The notes below the pieces were generated by a model, which saw only the letters and a list, made by a program, of their open reading frames with translations, did no database searches and was not told the DNA's origin. A stretch of 53,685 nt of DNA from an uncultured Collinsella sp. (GTDB taxonomy: Bacteria > Actinomycetota > Coriobacteriia > Coriobacteriales > Coriobacteriaceae): the NCBI GenBank assembly GCA_959601045.1, contig CAUGNZ010000012.1, positions 1 through 53,685 on the forward strand, given 5' to 3'. Positions 35,182 through 44,756 of the stretch are shown here, in pieces. Made by a program: the position numbers and the translations under genes. Position 1 is the first letter of the stretch; each line of letters opens with the position of its first letter.

Positions 35182-38181
35182 TTATCGCTCGACCAGCACG
35201 CGATTGAGCCGCCCCTCCACCAAGCGCTCGTATAGATGCCGCGTCTCGGGCTCGGGTACGCCATTGACCTGTTCCCTTAGATGGTGCATATGCCCGCTGT
35301 ATAGCTCGACGATATCGCGCCGCCGCCCCGCCGCACTGTAGACGCGCATGGCGCAGCGCACCATATCCTCACGCGCCGTTTCCTGTCGAAGCCCCGACTC
35401 CGCCAGCCAAATCGCCGACTGCAAATCGTTTTCTTCTAGAGCGGCATTTGCTCCCTTAATCATGCAATCGATGTACTTTGACTGCATAATGCGTCGCATA
35501 CGCAAAAAGTAGGTGGGGTTACAGCCATTGGGAACATACAGCGGTCCGGCATAAAGCTGCTCAATCTTAAGGCACAGCTCAACTAAATGGGGCCCGCGCG
35601 CACCCGTGCGATTTCCCAAAACCTCGCGGCTTATCTGGTCAAACAGCCGTACATCGGTCTTGACGTAGTCGCCGTTGAGTCCGATGCATTCATTTTGGAT
35701 GAGCACACACGACTTGCCATCCGGCGTCGGTCCCAAAGCCGACCGCAAGCGCGATATCGTCGAGTACAGGTTGTTGCGGGCGCTATTGAACTCGGCATGG
35801 GGCCACAACTCCATGGCCAGCGTCTCACGATCGACGAGCGCATCCATGCCCAGCGCAAGCCGCTCGGCAAGTGTCGCCGCCTTCTTGCGGCGCCACATTT
35901 TGTCCGTGATGGGAAACCCGTCGCGCTCGGCGCGAAACGCACCAAACATGCGAATCTCGATATGGTCAATGGTATCAACGGCTTCAACCTCGCCGGCCTG
36001 GAACAGGCGCTCGCCCTCCCCTTCCAAATCGTCGCGCAGCGAGTACCGCGACAGCTCGCGCACGGGAAGCTTCTTGCGAATCCTGGTCGCCGGCTCGCCC
36101 AGACAATGCATGGCAAGGCGCGCAAAGAGCCGATACGATGGCTCCAGAATCCCCGCACGATTCATGGACATCCAGGCCGCAAGATCGCTGTCTCGGCCCG
36201 CACAGGCCAAATGCAGCGCCACCATCCAGGCCTCCGCTCCACCAACCTGCGTCTGGCTTATATCGAGCAACTCCGCTTCCTCACGTACCGAAACCATCGA
36301 GGTGTTACGCAGATACGCCGCGCGCTCCAGCAGCAATGCGTTATCGCGCATGTACGCAATCGACTCTTCGGCAAGTTTGAGCACTTGGACCGCACGGAAC
36401 TTTGCATTAACCGGCCGTCCCTCTGCCAGCGACTGCCAGCCTTCTAGCAACAGGCCAAACAGCTGAATCTGGTTATCGCGCATGCGCACGGCAAAACGAT
36501 CGAGCTCGTTGAACGCCGCGTCGTCGGTTACCGGCAGGCCGGAAAGGAGCCGCCGTGCCGCCAGCACCATGCGCACCCAGATAGCCATCGCCTTAAGCCC
36601 ACGTACGTCGAGCGCCTCCCGCACCACCGTCATCTCGTCGTCGCGCTCGTCGGTTCCCGCAAACGACCCGTCAAAGAGCTCCACCAGCATGCTATCGGCC
36701 CGTATAACAATCCCCGCGATGTCGAGCTCACAGTCGTAGGCCTTGCTCGTTTTGAGCTGCTGTAGAACGCCGCCGTCATCTCCCCGTTCGGTCAGGCATC
36801 GCTTGACCTCGATATGCGCGGACAGCATGTCGAGTGCGGTGTGGGACGTCTCTATTTCTGGCACGGCCAGGTTCGTAGGAAGCCCAAGCCCGTTGTCCCC
36901 ATAGCAAACAGCCGTCAGTGTCTGGGCCACCCTCCATGAAACAGGGTCTATTTCGCAGGCCGCCCGTTCGCCCCCGCGCTCGATGACCGATGCCATATAG
37001 CGAGCGAGCTTTGTATTGGACACGCTGACCGCTGCCAGATATACGCCAAGCGCCTCGGCAGGCGTTGGCTCTGGAGCCGGATCCTCGGCATCGATCGTGC
37101 CCAGCGCTGCTCGGCAGATATCGGCCCCGTGCCCCGTCAGAGCCAGATCGACCCCATACTGCCCAGCAAGTTCAAGGACCGCATCACGGTCCAAAAAGGC
37201 GTCCGCCAGGCCCATCGCCGCATCGCATCGGCCCGCCTTAAGCAAAATCCGGGCCGCCCTCGGAACAAGTTCGGGGCGGACCTCGGCCACCAACTTACGC
37301 AAGCGCAAGCGTCCGTTATCCTCCGTGCCCAGACACGTAAAACTCCGCTCGGCGGGGTCCAAGCCAAAGATCGGGTAGTCGCGTACGAAGTAGGACTGGT
37401 CGACCATCGATAGCCTCACCCCGCAAGCCTCGAGTTCTGCGATATTGCCCTCGCCCATCAAAATCATGAGACATGCCACGCAAAACAGCGCATTATTGTC
37501 GAGCGAAGCCAGATCGACAAGTGCCGCGCCATATACGTTGACAATCTCGTTTTCGAGCAGACCGGCTACGTCGCCTTGGCCATACAGACCCGTCTGCAAT
37601 GCCGAAACGAGCTCGGGCACGCCCTGCGTGAGCTGATAAAAGTCGAGCGATGTGCTGATCGAAAACGCCGATGCCCACGCCGAATACTCATAGGCATGCA
37701 CCTTGAGCATCTGCGCATTGATCTTAACCGAATCGCCCAGCCCATGAATCAGTTGACGATTTGAAGGACGGCAGGAGATAAAGACCCCTACCCCCATAGC
37801 GCGCAGGCCGCGAATCCTGTCGATGAGGTCTTCGGTATCGTGCTGATCGAGGTTTGGCACATTATCAATCGCGATAAGGGAGTGCGGTTTGTCTTTGAGT
37901 TCTTCGGTAACCACCTCGAGCTGCATAAACACCTCGCGCCCGGTAGCGCGATCGGCCTCGATAATCCGCACGGGGCCTCGCGTCGGGTCGCATTTAACCT
38001 CATGGGTGTACTGCAGCAGTACCGAGGTCTTCCCAAACCCGTCGGGCGCATAAAGAACCACAATGCCGGCCTTTCGGCCCTTGGCGATAAGCTCATTCAT
38101 CAAGCGTTCGCGTCGCACCATATAGCCTCCGCCCAGCGGCATCAGCTCGAGGTCGTCTATACTGCCCAAATCGTTTACCAT
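35182..38181 (-). CDS. Large ATPase-BTAD (SARP/AfsR-like) transcriptional regulator
   Basis: A 999-residue signal-integrating regulator. The N-terminal STAND-type ATPase has a Walker A motif (YAPDGFGKTSV, Lys51-Thr52) and a Walker B-like hhhhDN (SLIAIDNV). A long helical middle region (~250-730) resembles MalT/LuxR-type solenoids. The C-terminal ~255 residues form an OmpR-type winged helix (IEIRMFGAFRAERDGFPITDKMWRRKKAATLAERLAL) followed by a bacterial transcriptional activator domain (LVELCLKIEQLYAGPLYVP). Such proteins control adjacent or scattered metabolic genes. Here nagB lies upstream in the same direction, but no target is proved. ATG 38181 is the only well-placed start. Confidence 0.85.
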   Translation of the reverse strand: MVNDLGSIDDLELMPLGGGYMVRRERLMNELIAKGRKAGIVVLYAPDGFGKTSVLLQYTHEVKCDPTRGPVRIIEADRATGREVFMQLEVVTEELKDKPHSLIAIDNVPNLDQHDTEDLIDRIRGLRAMGVGVFISCRPSNRQLIHGLGDSVKINAQMLKVHAYEYSAWASAFSISTSLDFYQLTQGVPELVSALQTGLYGQGDVAGLLENEIVNVYGAALVDLASLDNNALFCVACLMILMGEGNIAELEACGVRLSMVDQSYFVRDYPIFGLDPAERSFTCLGTEDNGRLRLRKLVAEVRPELVPRAARILLKAGRCDAAMGLADAFLDRDAVLELAGQYGVDLALTGHGADICRAALGTIDAEDPAPEPTPAEALGVYLAAVSVSNTKLARYMASVIERGGERAACEIDPVSWRVAQTLTAVCYGDNGLGLPTNLAVPEIETSHTALDMLSAHIEVKRCLTERGDDGGVLQQLKTSKAYDCELDIAGIVIRADSMLVELFDGSFAGTDERDDEMTVVREALDVRGLKAMAIWVRMVLAARRLLSGLPVTDDAAFNELDRFAVRMRDNQIQLFGLLLEGWQSLAEGRPVNAKFRAVQVLKLAEESIAYMRDNALLLERAAYLRNTSMVSVREEAELLDISQTQVGGAEAWMVALHLACAGRDSDLAAWMSMNRAGILEPSYRLFARLAMHCLGEPATRIRKKLPVRELSRYSLRDDLEGEGERLFQAGEVEAVDTIDHIEIRMFGAFRAERDGFPITDKMWRRKKAATLAERLALGMDALVDRETLAMELWPHAEFNSARNNLYSTISRLRSALGPTPDGKSCVLIQNECIGLNGDYVKTDVRLFDQISREVLGNRTGARGPHLVELCLKIEQLYAGPLYVPNGCNPTYFLRMRRIMQSKYIDCMIKGANAALEENDLQSAIWLAESGLRQETAREDMVRCAMRVYSAAGRRRDIVELYSGHMHHLREQVNGVPEPETRHLYERLVEGRLNRVLVER

Positions 38182-38629
38182 GCCCGCTCCTCAACTCGAC
38201 CGTATGGACACTGTAACCGCAAGACCATACAAGCCGCGCTATGAATAGAGCGACCTTGTGTTCTAGGTTGTCTTTTGGTACGCAAGCGGCAAGTTTTTGT
38301 ACAGCGAGGGCCGATTGTTATTAATCCCCCGACTAATCGGTCTTTAAGCAGGTAAATGAGCTTGTCAGCTTGTCCCATCTAAGCGGCAGTGTAACGCAAA
38401 TGAACAAGGTTCAGCTATGTCATTCAACTCGCCTAGCACCCGCTACCGTCTACGACCTTTTAGTGGCATTTTTGCATAGAATCTGATATGGAATGAATCA
38501 AGCTGTTTGACATCCGGCATTCGTCAAGCTTGCGGCAAGATTTTGGTCAAGCGGGCGGAAAGGGATAGCAAAAAGGCCCCCGCAAAGCGGAGGCCTTAGG
38601 CAAGGCTATGTCGAGGTGCAGGATTCGCG
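38182..38629. other. Gene-free stretch upstream of the BTAD regulator
   Basis: No gene is supported in these ~450 bases. They hold the nagB terminator at 38575-38595 and a relatively AT-rich segment (about 38200-38560) that probably contains the regulator promoter. A TCAAGC hexamer recurs at 38500, 38525 and 38547 (approximate), possibly by chance. Confidence 0.3.
38575..38595 (-). terminator. Terminator after nagB
   Basis: GGCC-c-CCGC pairs with GCGG-a-GGCC over a 3-base loop; TTTTTGC follows on the minus strand. Confidence 0.8.
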
Positions 38630-39358
38630 CTACTCGCAGAGCGAAAGGGCGGCCTCGTCGGCAACGACAACGCAGTTGGTGTGCAGCTGCAGGATCGAAG
38701 CCGGGCACGCGGGCGTAACCGGACCATAGCACATGTCATGCACGGCCTGAGCCTTGGCCTCGCCGTTGGCGACGACCAGGATCATGCGGGCATACATGAT
38801 GGTCTGGGTGCCCATGGTGTAGGCCTGACGGGGAACGTCGTCGATGCTGTCGAACAGGCGGCTGTTGGCCTGAATGGTGCTCTCGGTGAGGTCGACGCAG
38901 TGCGTGCCCTTGGAGAAGTGGTCATCGGGCTCGTTGAAGCCGATGTGGCCGTTGTTGCCAATGCCGAGCAGCTGCAGATCCGGGTAACCGGCGGCGGCGA
39001 CGATCTTGTCGTACTCAGAGCAGGCAGCGGCGGCGTCGGGGTTGGAACCGTCGGGCACATGCGTGTTGTTCAGGTCGATGTTGATGTGATCGAAGAAGTT
39101 CTCACGCATGAAGTAGTGATAGCTCTGGGGATCGTCGTGCGAAAGGCCGCGATACTCGTCCAGGTTGTAGGTGCTGACCTCGGCAAAGTCGACGTCGCCC
39201 TTCTCGTACCAAGCAGCGAGCTGCTTGTAGGCACCGATCGGGGTGGAGCCGGTGGCAAGTCCCAGCACACAGTCGGGCTTGAGGATAACCTGCGCCGAGA
39301 TAATATTGGCGGCCTTGCGGCTCATATCCTCGTAGTCTTTAGCTTTAATGATCTTCAT
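38630..39358 (-). CDS. nagB: Glucosamine-6-phosphate deaminase
   Basis: Converts glucosamine-6-phosphate to fructose-6-phosphate and ammonia, feeding host amino sugars into glycolysis. The 242-residue protein has the phosphate-binding LGLATGSTPIGAYKQL, the catalytic region STYNLDEYRGL and the active-site GIGNNGHIGFNEPDDHF. ATG 39358 has AAAGGA upstream; a longer in-frame start lacks conservation. The neighbouring genes for a PTS IIA protein and GlmM fit a hexosamine-centred neighbourhood, though nagA is not here. Confidence 0.95.
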   Translation of the reverse strand: MKIIKAKDYEDMSRKAANIISAQVILKPDCVLGLATGSTPIGAYKQLAAWYEKGDVDFAEVSTYNLDEYRGLSHDDPQSYHYFMRENFFDHINIDLNNTHVPDGSNPDAAAACSEYDKIVAAAGYPDLQLLGIGNNGHIGFNEPDDHFSKGTHCVDLTESTIQANSRLFDSIDDVPRQAYTMGTQTIMYARMILVVANGEAKAQAVHDMCYGPVTPACPASILQLHTNCVVVADEAALSLCE

Positions 39359-39630
39359 TACGCGTCCTTTCTCGTACAAGAGAGGCAAGGCTCCCCTTAC
39401 AAGCACTTGCCCGCGGCCCGCGTCGGCCGCAACCAACGTGTGCGGCCACCAGGGCGAGGTCGCGTAATGTATGTGTCTCGTGTCTAGCCGCGTCGAGGCC
39501 CCTGCCCGTCCACGGTGACCCGAAGCCTTTTAGCTTCGGACAAATCCCATCTTGCCACGGAGGGCGTCCTCTTTCAAGGGCGCCCTCCGTAAACGTGTTT
39601 GAATTGTAGGCTAATGGCCACATGCACTTG

Positions 39631-40128
39631 CTAGCGCTCGCGAGCAACGATGAGCTGGTCCATCTCTTCGACATGCACGCCAACGGAGCCCTTGATGCTC
39701 GAGAACTCAACAGAGTTGCACACCAAGATGGGAACCGTCACATCGTAGCCCTCGGCAGCAATTGCCTCGCGATCGAACTCAATGAGCACATCGCCCTTAT
39801 GGACGATGTCGCCCACTTGCGCATGTACGGTAAAGTGCTTGCCCTCAAGCTGAACAGTGTCCAAACCAACGTGGATGAGCACGTCCAAGCCATCGACCGT
39901 GTTAAGCGCAACAGCGTGTCCCGTGGGAAAAATGGCCTCGACCTTGGCATCAGCCGGTGCAATCACACGCGTGCCGGTAGGCTGAATCGCCACGCCCTGG
40001 CCCAAAAGGCCGGTGGCAAATGTCTGGTCGTTTACCTCGGAAAGCGGAATGACGTCGCCCGAGATGGGAGCATCCAGCGTAAGGACTCGACCACGCATAC
40101 CAAAAGACCTTAGGACTTTAGTGAACAT
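39631..40128 (-). CDS. crr: PTS glucose-type IIA component
   Basis: A 165-residue EIIA-Glc-type phosphocarrier of the sugar phosphotransferase system; it passes phosphate from HPr to a sugar-specific IIB and may signal sugar status. Residues match the family: His71 (FPTGHAVAL) and phospho-acceptor His86 (VLIHVGLDTVQLEG). The start (MFTKVLRSFGMRGRVLTLDAP) has GAGGGGGAGC directly upstream. No IIBC gene is seen nearby, so it probably serves distant or several transporters. Confidence 0.9.
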   Translation of the reverse strand: MFTKVLRSFGMRGRVLTLDAPISGDVIPLSEVNDQTFATGLLGQGVAIQPTGTRVIAPADAKVEAIFPTGHAVALNTVDGLDVLIHVGLDTVQLEGKHFTVHAQVGDIVHKGDVLIEFDREAIAAEGYDVTVPILVCNSVEFSSIKGSVGVHVEEMDQLIVARER

Positions 40129-40199
40129 GCTCCCCCTCGGACATACCAATCGACCAAAATAGCCTTAACAGTTTACCACTTGGCACTCGTTTTTGACCA

Positions 40200-41537
40200 T
40201 TAGGGAAGTTCGCGCTTGACAACCTCGACGATGTCGTCGACAACGCGCTGGGTCAGCTCGTGCGTCTCGGCCTCGGCCATAACGCGGACCAGCGGCTCGG
40301 TACCGCTCGGGCGCACCAGAATGCGGCCGCGGCCATTGAGCTCCTTCTCGGCGGCAGCGACGGCATCCCAGATGGGCTGGCAATCATCCAGACCAGCCTT
40401 GTTGTCGGAATGCACGTTGACGAGGACCTGCGGGTACTTCTTCATGATGCCGGCAAGATCAGTGAGGGTACGACCGGTGCGCTTGAGCACGGCCAGCAGC
40501 TGCAGAGCCGTCACCAGGCCGTCACCGGTGGTGTTGTGCTCCAGGAAGATGATGTGGCCGGACTGTTCGCCGCCGATGACGGCGCCATCCGCGAGCATGC
40601 GCTCCAAAACGTAGCGGTCACCCACGGCGGTCTGAACCATCTCGAAGCCCTGCTCCTTCATAGCGATGGAGAAGCCAAGGTTGCACATGACGGTCGAGAC
40701 GATCTCGGAGTTGGCGAGCTTGCCGCGGGCGGCGAGGTCAGAACCGCAGATAGCCAGGATGTAGTCACCGTCGATCTCATTGCCCTCGCCGTCGACGAAC
40801 AGCACGCGGTCGGCGTCGCCGTCGTGGGCCAGGCCGATATCGGCGTGGGTGCGCAGCACGAGCTCGCGCAGGGGCTCAAGGTGAGTGGAGCCGCACTCAA
40901 CGTTAATGTCGGTGCCGCAGTAATCGGTGTTGATGGCATGGACCGTGGCGCCCAGGCGCTGCAGCGCAGCGGGCGTGGTCTGGCAGGAAGCACCGTGGCC
41001 GCAGTCGACGGCAACAACCAGGCCATCGAGCTTAAGGCCGTCGAGCGTGCTGATGGCATGATCGACATAGGCCTTGCGGGCGTCTTTCATCTTGATGATG
41101 TGACCCACACCGGCGCCGGTCGGCAGCGTGTCGGCAGCCATGGCCTCCTCGGACATGACCCAGGCGCTGATCTCTTCCTCGACAGCATCGGGAAGCTTCA
41201 TGCCCTTGCGGCTAAAGAACTTGATGCCGTTGAACTCCGGCGGATTATGCGAAGCGGAGATGACGATGCCGCCGTCGAGCTCGTTTTGGACGGTGAGCAG
41301 CGCCACGGCCGGCGTAGGGATAACGCCGCAGCAATGCGGACGGCCGCCCTCGGCCATAATGCCAGCGGTCAGAGCACTCTCGAGCATGGTACCCGAAAGG
41401 CGCGTGTCGCGGCCGATGCAGATGTCCGGGCCAAGGAACTTGGTCGCCGCGCGGCCCAGGCGAAACGCGAGGTCGCACGAGAGGTCGGCATTGGCGACGC
41501 CACGGACGCCGTCGGTACCGAAGATGTTCTGGGGCAT
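40200..41537 (-). CDS. glmM: Phosphoglucosamine mutase
   Basis: Interconverts glucosamine-6-phosphate and glucosamine-1-phosphate for cell-wall precursor UDP-GlcNAc. The 445-residue protein has the phospho-Ser96 motif (ISASHNPPEFNGIKFF), the Mg-binding DGDADR, the sugar-specificity block GGEQSGHII and the C-terminal phosphate-binding RPSGTEPLVRVM. It lies downstream of rpsI but beyond that operon's terminator, and upstream of the PTS IIA gene. Confidence 0.97.
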   Translation of the reverse strand: MPQNIFGTDGVRGVANADLSCDLAFRLGRAATKFLGPDICIGRDTRLSGTMLESALTAGIMAEGGRPHCCGVIPTPAVALLTVQNELDGGIVISASHNPPEFNGIKFFSRKGMKLPDAVEEEISAWVMSEEAMAADTLPTGAGVGHIIKMKDARKAYVDHAISTLDGLKLDGLVVAVDCGHGASCQTTPAALQRLGATVHAINTDYCGTDINVECGSTHLEPLRELVLRTHADIGLAHDGDADRVLFVDGEGNEIDGDYILAICGSDLAARGKLANSEIVSTVMCNLGFSIAMKEQGFEMVQTAVGDRYVLERMLADGAVIGGEQSGHIIFLEHNTTGDGLVTALQLLAVLKRTGRTLTDLAGIMKKYPQVLVNVHSDNKAGLDDCQPIWDAVAAAEKELNGRGRILVRPSGTEPLVRVMAEAETHELTQRVVDDIVEVVKRELP

Positions 41538-41594
41538 AGGATCGCTCCTTCCCTAGCAGGCGATATACAACCGCCCACCCTAGTCGAAAAAGAA

Positions 41595-41630
41595 AAGCGG
41601 GACCCGCCGAGGAATCGGCAGGCCCCGCTT
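41595..41630 (-). terminator. Terminator after rplM-rpsI
   Basis: AAGCGGG pairs with CCCGCTT outside an inner GCCGA/TCGGC stem; on the minus strand TTTCTTTTTC follows. It lies about 30 bases past the rpsI stop. Confidence 0.85.
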
Positions 41631-41660
41631 GTACATTGTATCTCGAAAGGAGATAAAACC

Positions 41661-42056
<396 letters not shown>

Positions 42057-42058
42057 CT

Positions 42059-42502
42059 TTAAGCCTCCAGCTCAATCTTCGTGGGGTTCTGGGCAGCATG
42101 CGGATGCTCGGCACCAGCGTAGACCTTAAGCTTGGTCATCTGGGCACGGCCGAGGGTGGTCTTGGGCAGCATACCGCGAACGGCGCGCTCGATAACCTTC
42201 TCCGGGTGCTTCTCCATAGCCTGGCGGAAGCTCTCAGCCTTGAGGCCGCCGTTGTAGCCGCTGTGGCGATAATAGGTCTTCGTGCCGGCCTTGTTACCGG
42301 TAAGCTGGACCTTATCGGCGTTGATGACGACAACGAAGTCGCCGCAGTCGCTGTTGGGCGTGAACTGGGGCTTGTTCTTACCGCGCAGGATCATTGCGAT
42401 CTGGGTGGCAAGACGGCCCAGGACAGCACCATCGGCGTCGACGAGAACCCAGTTGCGCTGGACCTCGCCCTGCTTGGCGTAGTGAGTCGATTTCGAAATC
42501 AC
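42059..42502 (-). CDS. rplM: 50S ribosomal protein L13
   Basis: A 147-residue early-assembly protein of the large subunit. It shows WVLVDADGAVLGRLATQIAMILRGKNKPQFTPNSDCGDFVVVINADKV and the conserved AVRGMLPKTTLGR. First gene of the rplM-rpsI operon. Confidence 0.98.
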   Translation of the reverse strand: MISKSTHYAKQGEVQRNWVLVDADGAVLGRLATQIAMILRGKNKPQFTPNSDCGDFVVVINADKVQLTGNKAGTKTYYRHSGYNGGLKAESFRQAMEKHPEKVIERAVRGMLPKTTLGRAQMTKLKVYAGAEHPHAAQNPTKIELEA

Positions 42503-42659
42503 TTAGACTCCTCCATGTACAGTACGTGTTGTTACAGAGATTCACGGGGCTCTGCAAGTAACCCGTCCATATTACCCCGCTCGCCGTACGAGTCAACAGG
42601 TATTTTGGCTCCGACCAGAGTTTCTGCACATGTCATCCACGAGCCGTGATGTCGCAGCG

Positions 42660-43538
42660 TTAACGCTCGACAAACGCCTCGATATCTCCCAGCAAGCGCT
42701 TTGCCTCCTGGCGGCCCTGGATATACAGATCGAGAAGCTTTGCCGGATCGTGCTCGACATGGCCGACCTCGACCGGCTTTTGCGGAGCGACGACCAGTGC
42801 GCGGCCCTCGCGCTCATACTTCCACAGGTGCATGCGCTGGAGGTTATAGCGGTCGTGGCGCGTCTCGATAGCCTCGAGCAGATAGGGGTAGTCGGCATAG
42901 CGCGCACGCGCCGCCGGCAAAAACTCGTAGGGCTTTTTCTCATATGAGCGGTCCTGGGTGACGATGACGACCGCACGGTCGAAGCCCGCCTCCTCGAGCA
43001 CATGCTCGATAGGAACCGAATCGGCCACGCCGCCGTCGACGTATTTGTGCCCGTCAATCTCGACCGGCGGCGTCACCAGCGGCAGCGACGTCGAGGCGCG
43101 CACGGCGTCGAGGTCGAGCACGGCGCTTTTGACCGGCAGGTAGGCAGCGGTTCCAAACAGCATGTCCGTCGCGACGGCGTACATCTCGATAGGGCTGGCG
43201 TCGAACGCCTCGTTGTCAAAGGGATCCAGGCGGTCCTGGATATCGTTGAAGATAAAGTCGTGACCCACGATGGAGCCCGTGGATGCGAAGGATGCGGCAC
43301 CCATGTAGCGGTTGTCATTGCAGAAGGTCAGGTTGATGCGATTGACGCGACCGATCTGGTGTGACTTGTAGTTGACGCCGTTGAGCGCACCGGCCGATAC
43401 GCCATATACCGCCGGAATTTCGACACCGGCCTCCATGAGAACGTCGAGCACGCCGGCGGTAAACTGCCCACGAAAACTGCCACCCTCCAAGACGAGCGCG
43501 ACCTTGCCGACGTTCTTTGCCTTATCTTCTGCAGTCAT
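42660..43538 (-). CDS. Patatin-like phospholipase
   Basis: A 292-residue serine lipid acyl hydrolase of the patatin (RssA/YchK-like) family. The oxyanion-hole motif EGGSFRGQF is at 18-26, the nucleophile elbow YGVSAG has Ser48, and the dyad Asp lies in the DGGVADSVPI motif. There is no signal peptide, so it is cytoplasmic. AGGAGG precedes ATG 43538. A 62-bp tandem repeat array begins 88 bases upstream, so its promoter lies within or next to the array. Confidence 0.9.
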   Translation of the reverse strand: MTAEDKAKNVGKVALVLEGGSFRGQFTAGVLDVLMEAGVEIPAVYGVSAGALNGVNYKSHQIGRVNRINLTFCNDNRYMGAASFASTGSIVGHDFIFNDIQDRLDPFDNEAFDASPIEMYAVATDMLFGTAAYLPVKSAVLDLDAVRASTSLPLVTPPVEIDGHKYVDGGVADSVPIEHVLEEAGFDRAVVIVTQDRSYEKKPYEFLPAARARYADYPYLLEAIETRHDRYNLQRMHLWKYEREGRALVVAPQKPVEVGHVEHDPAKLLDLYIQGRQEAKRLLGDIEAFVER

Positions 43539-43625
43539 ATTGACCTCCTGCGATTGCGTTTTGGCTTTCTTCTACCCAGTTTTGGAATGGAGGGCGCGCA
43601 GGTTTTTCGAGGCGGCAGGTGAAGC

Positions 43626-43840
43626 GGAAAGTGCGTCCCAGTTTGAGGCGGGATTCCGGGATGAACTTTCCGTTTGGACCGCCGTTGGGAAAGCGCGTCC
43701 CAGTCTGAGCGCGGATTCCGGGATGCGGTTTCCGCTTGATGTGTCATCCGGAAACTACGTCCCAGTCTGAGCGCGGATTCCGGGATGGGCTTTCCGCCTG
43801 GGCTGCCATTGGGAAAGCGCGTCCCACTCTGCGTCACTGA
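43626..43840. repeat. 62-bp tandem palindromic repeats (three units plus part)
   Basis: The GGAAAG/C start of each unit recurs at 43626, 43688, 43750 and 43812, exactly 62 bases apart. Each unit contains GGAAAG-nnn-GTCCC, a conserved spacer (CAGTCTGAGCGCGGATTCC) and GGGAT-nnn-CTTTCC, so it can fold as a hairpin. The period is not a multiple of three, which argues against coding. Confidence 0.85.
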
Positions 43841-43849
43841 GGCGTTTTC

Positions 43850-44099
43850 TTTACGCCCGCGCCCTGCATAGAGTTCGATTCTCCGCGGGTGGAGGGGATC
43901 CGTCCGCGCGGGACACGGCAGGCTGTCATCCGGTCGGCATCGAATCTATATCCAGTCGAGGCTTTGCGCGGAGAATCCGCGTATTTGCTTCGCAAATCCG
44001 CACCGGCTTCGGCCGCCTGCCGGCGTCCTCGCCCGCTCGCTACAAACGCTCCGCGTTTGTTTAACGCTCGCGCCCTGCACAGAGTTCGATTCTCCGCGG
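43850..44099. repeat. Pair of ~39-nt direct repeats resembling the tmRNA T-arm
   Basis: Copies at 43850-43888 and 44060-44099 share GCCCTGCA-t/c-AGAGTTCGATTCTCCGCGG with two or three differences, 211 bases apart. The GAGTTCGATTCTCCGCG part equals the 3' end of the tmRNA, but in opposite orientation. The interior has no gene; a GCGCGGAGAAT segment near 43967 repeats the same sequence in the tmRNA orientation. Confidence 0.65.
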
Positions 44100-44118
44100 T
44101 ACGGGCTAGAAATGAAAA

Positions 44119-44146
44119 GGCAGGTAGATACGAATATCTACCTGCC
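44119..44146 (-). terminator. tmRNA terminator
   Basis: A perfect 12-bp stem GGCAGGTAGATA / TATCTACCTGCC with a TTCG tetraloop on the minus strand, followed by TTTTCATTT. It lies 9 bases past the tmRNA 3' end. Confidence 0.92.
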
Positions 44147-44155
44147 TGTAACTAT

Positions 44156-44519
44156 TGGTGGAGGCGCGGAGAATCGAACTCCGGTCCACGAAAGCCCCCT
44201 GATTGGCATCTCCAAGCTCAGTCGCTGGTTTAGTCTCGGACGCTTTGCGCGCAGCGACACGCTCGCAGCATCCCAACCGGTTCGATCTTAGCCTGCGCCA
44301 TACCGATTACGTGCGCAGGAGCATTCCCTTAACATGACGTCGCACCGGTGTCGGGGAAATCACCGGGTTGACGCGCCGCTATAAATTAAGCAGCGAGAGC
44401 CATAGGCTCAAAAGAAGAGTTGTTGTCAATTCAATTTGACGGTACCCCTGTTTAACGAGGCGAGGAGACCTCGGCTTGCTTCCTCTCTCAGAGCTATCGT
44501 GTCGAAACCAGTCGCCCCC
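44156..44519 (-). ncRNA. ssrA: tmRNA (SsrA)
   Basis: Rescues stalled ribosomes by acting as tRNA-Ala and mRNA. On the minus strand the 5' end GGGGGCGACTGGTTTCGAC (from 44519) and the 3' end with T-arm GGAGTTCGATTCTCC, closing strand CGCCTCC and encoded ACCA are canonical; the first seven bases pair with the closing strand. The tag reading frame (44427 to stop TAA at 44386-44388) encodes DNNSSFEPMALAA, probably with one or two residues before it. The length of 364 nt fits the one-piece form. Confidence 0.95.
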
Positions 44520-44756
44520 GAATGTCGGGAAAGTCTGGATAGCATTGGGCACGAGCACCCAACACCCGTCGACTTTTCAAGGAACATACGGGGCGAGCCC
44601 CGCTTGTGGAGTGTTATCTTACCACGTTCTGAAAGCGGACAGCTGTCCTATGCACGAGCTGTGAAGACCCCAATGTGCGCCGCACTTCGCACTTTTGTTA
44701 CCGATCGCATCACGTATATTTTCGCCAAGCAAAATTGACCCGTCGAAAGGACCGTT

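Noticed and set aside
43535..43837. 100-codon minus-strand frame across the tandem repeats
   Set aside because: The 62-base period is not a multiple of three, so the frame shifts between units; it is a by-product of the repeat array.
44436..44738. 100-codon plus-strand frame over the tmRNA 5' end
   Set aside because: It overlaps tmRNA and its promoter, without a ribosome-binding site or protein-like composition.
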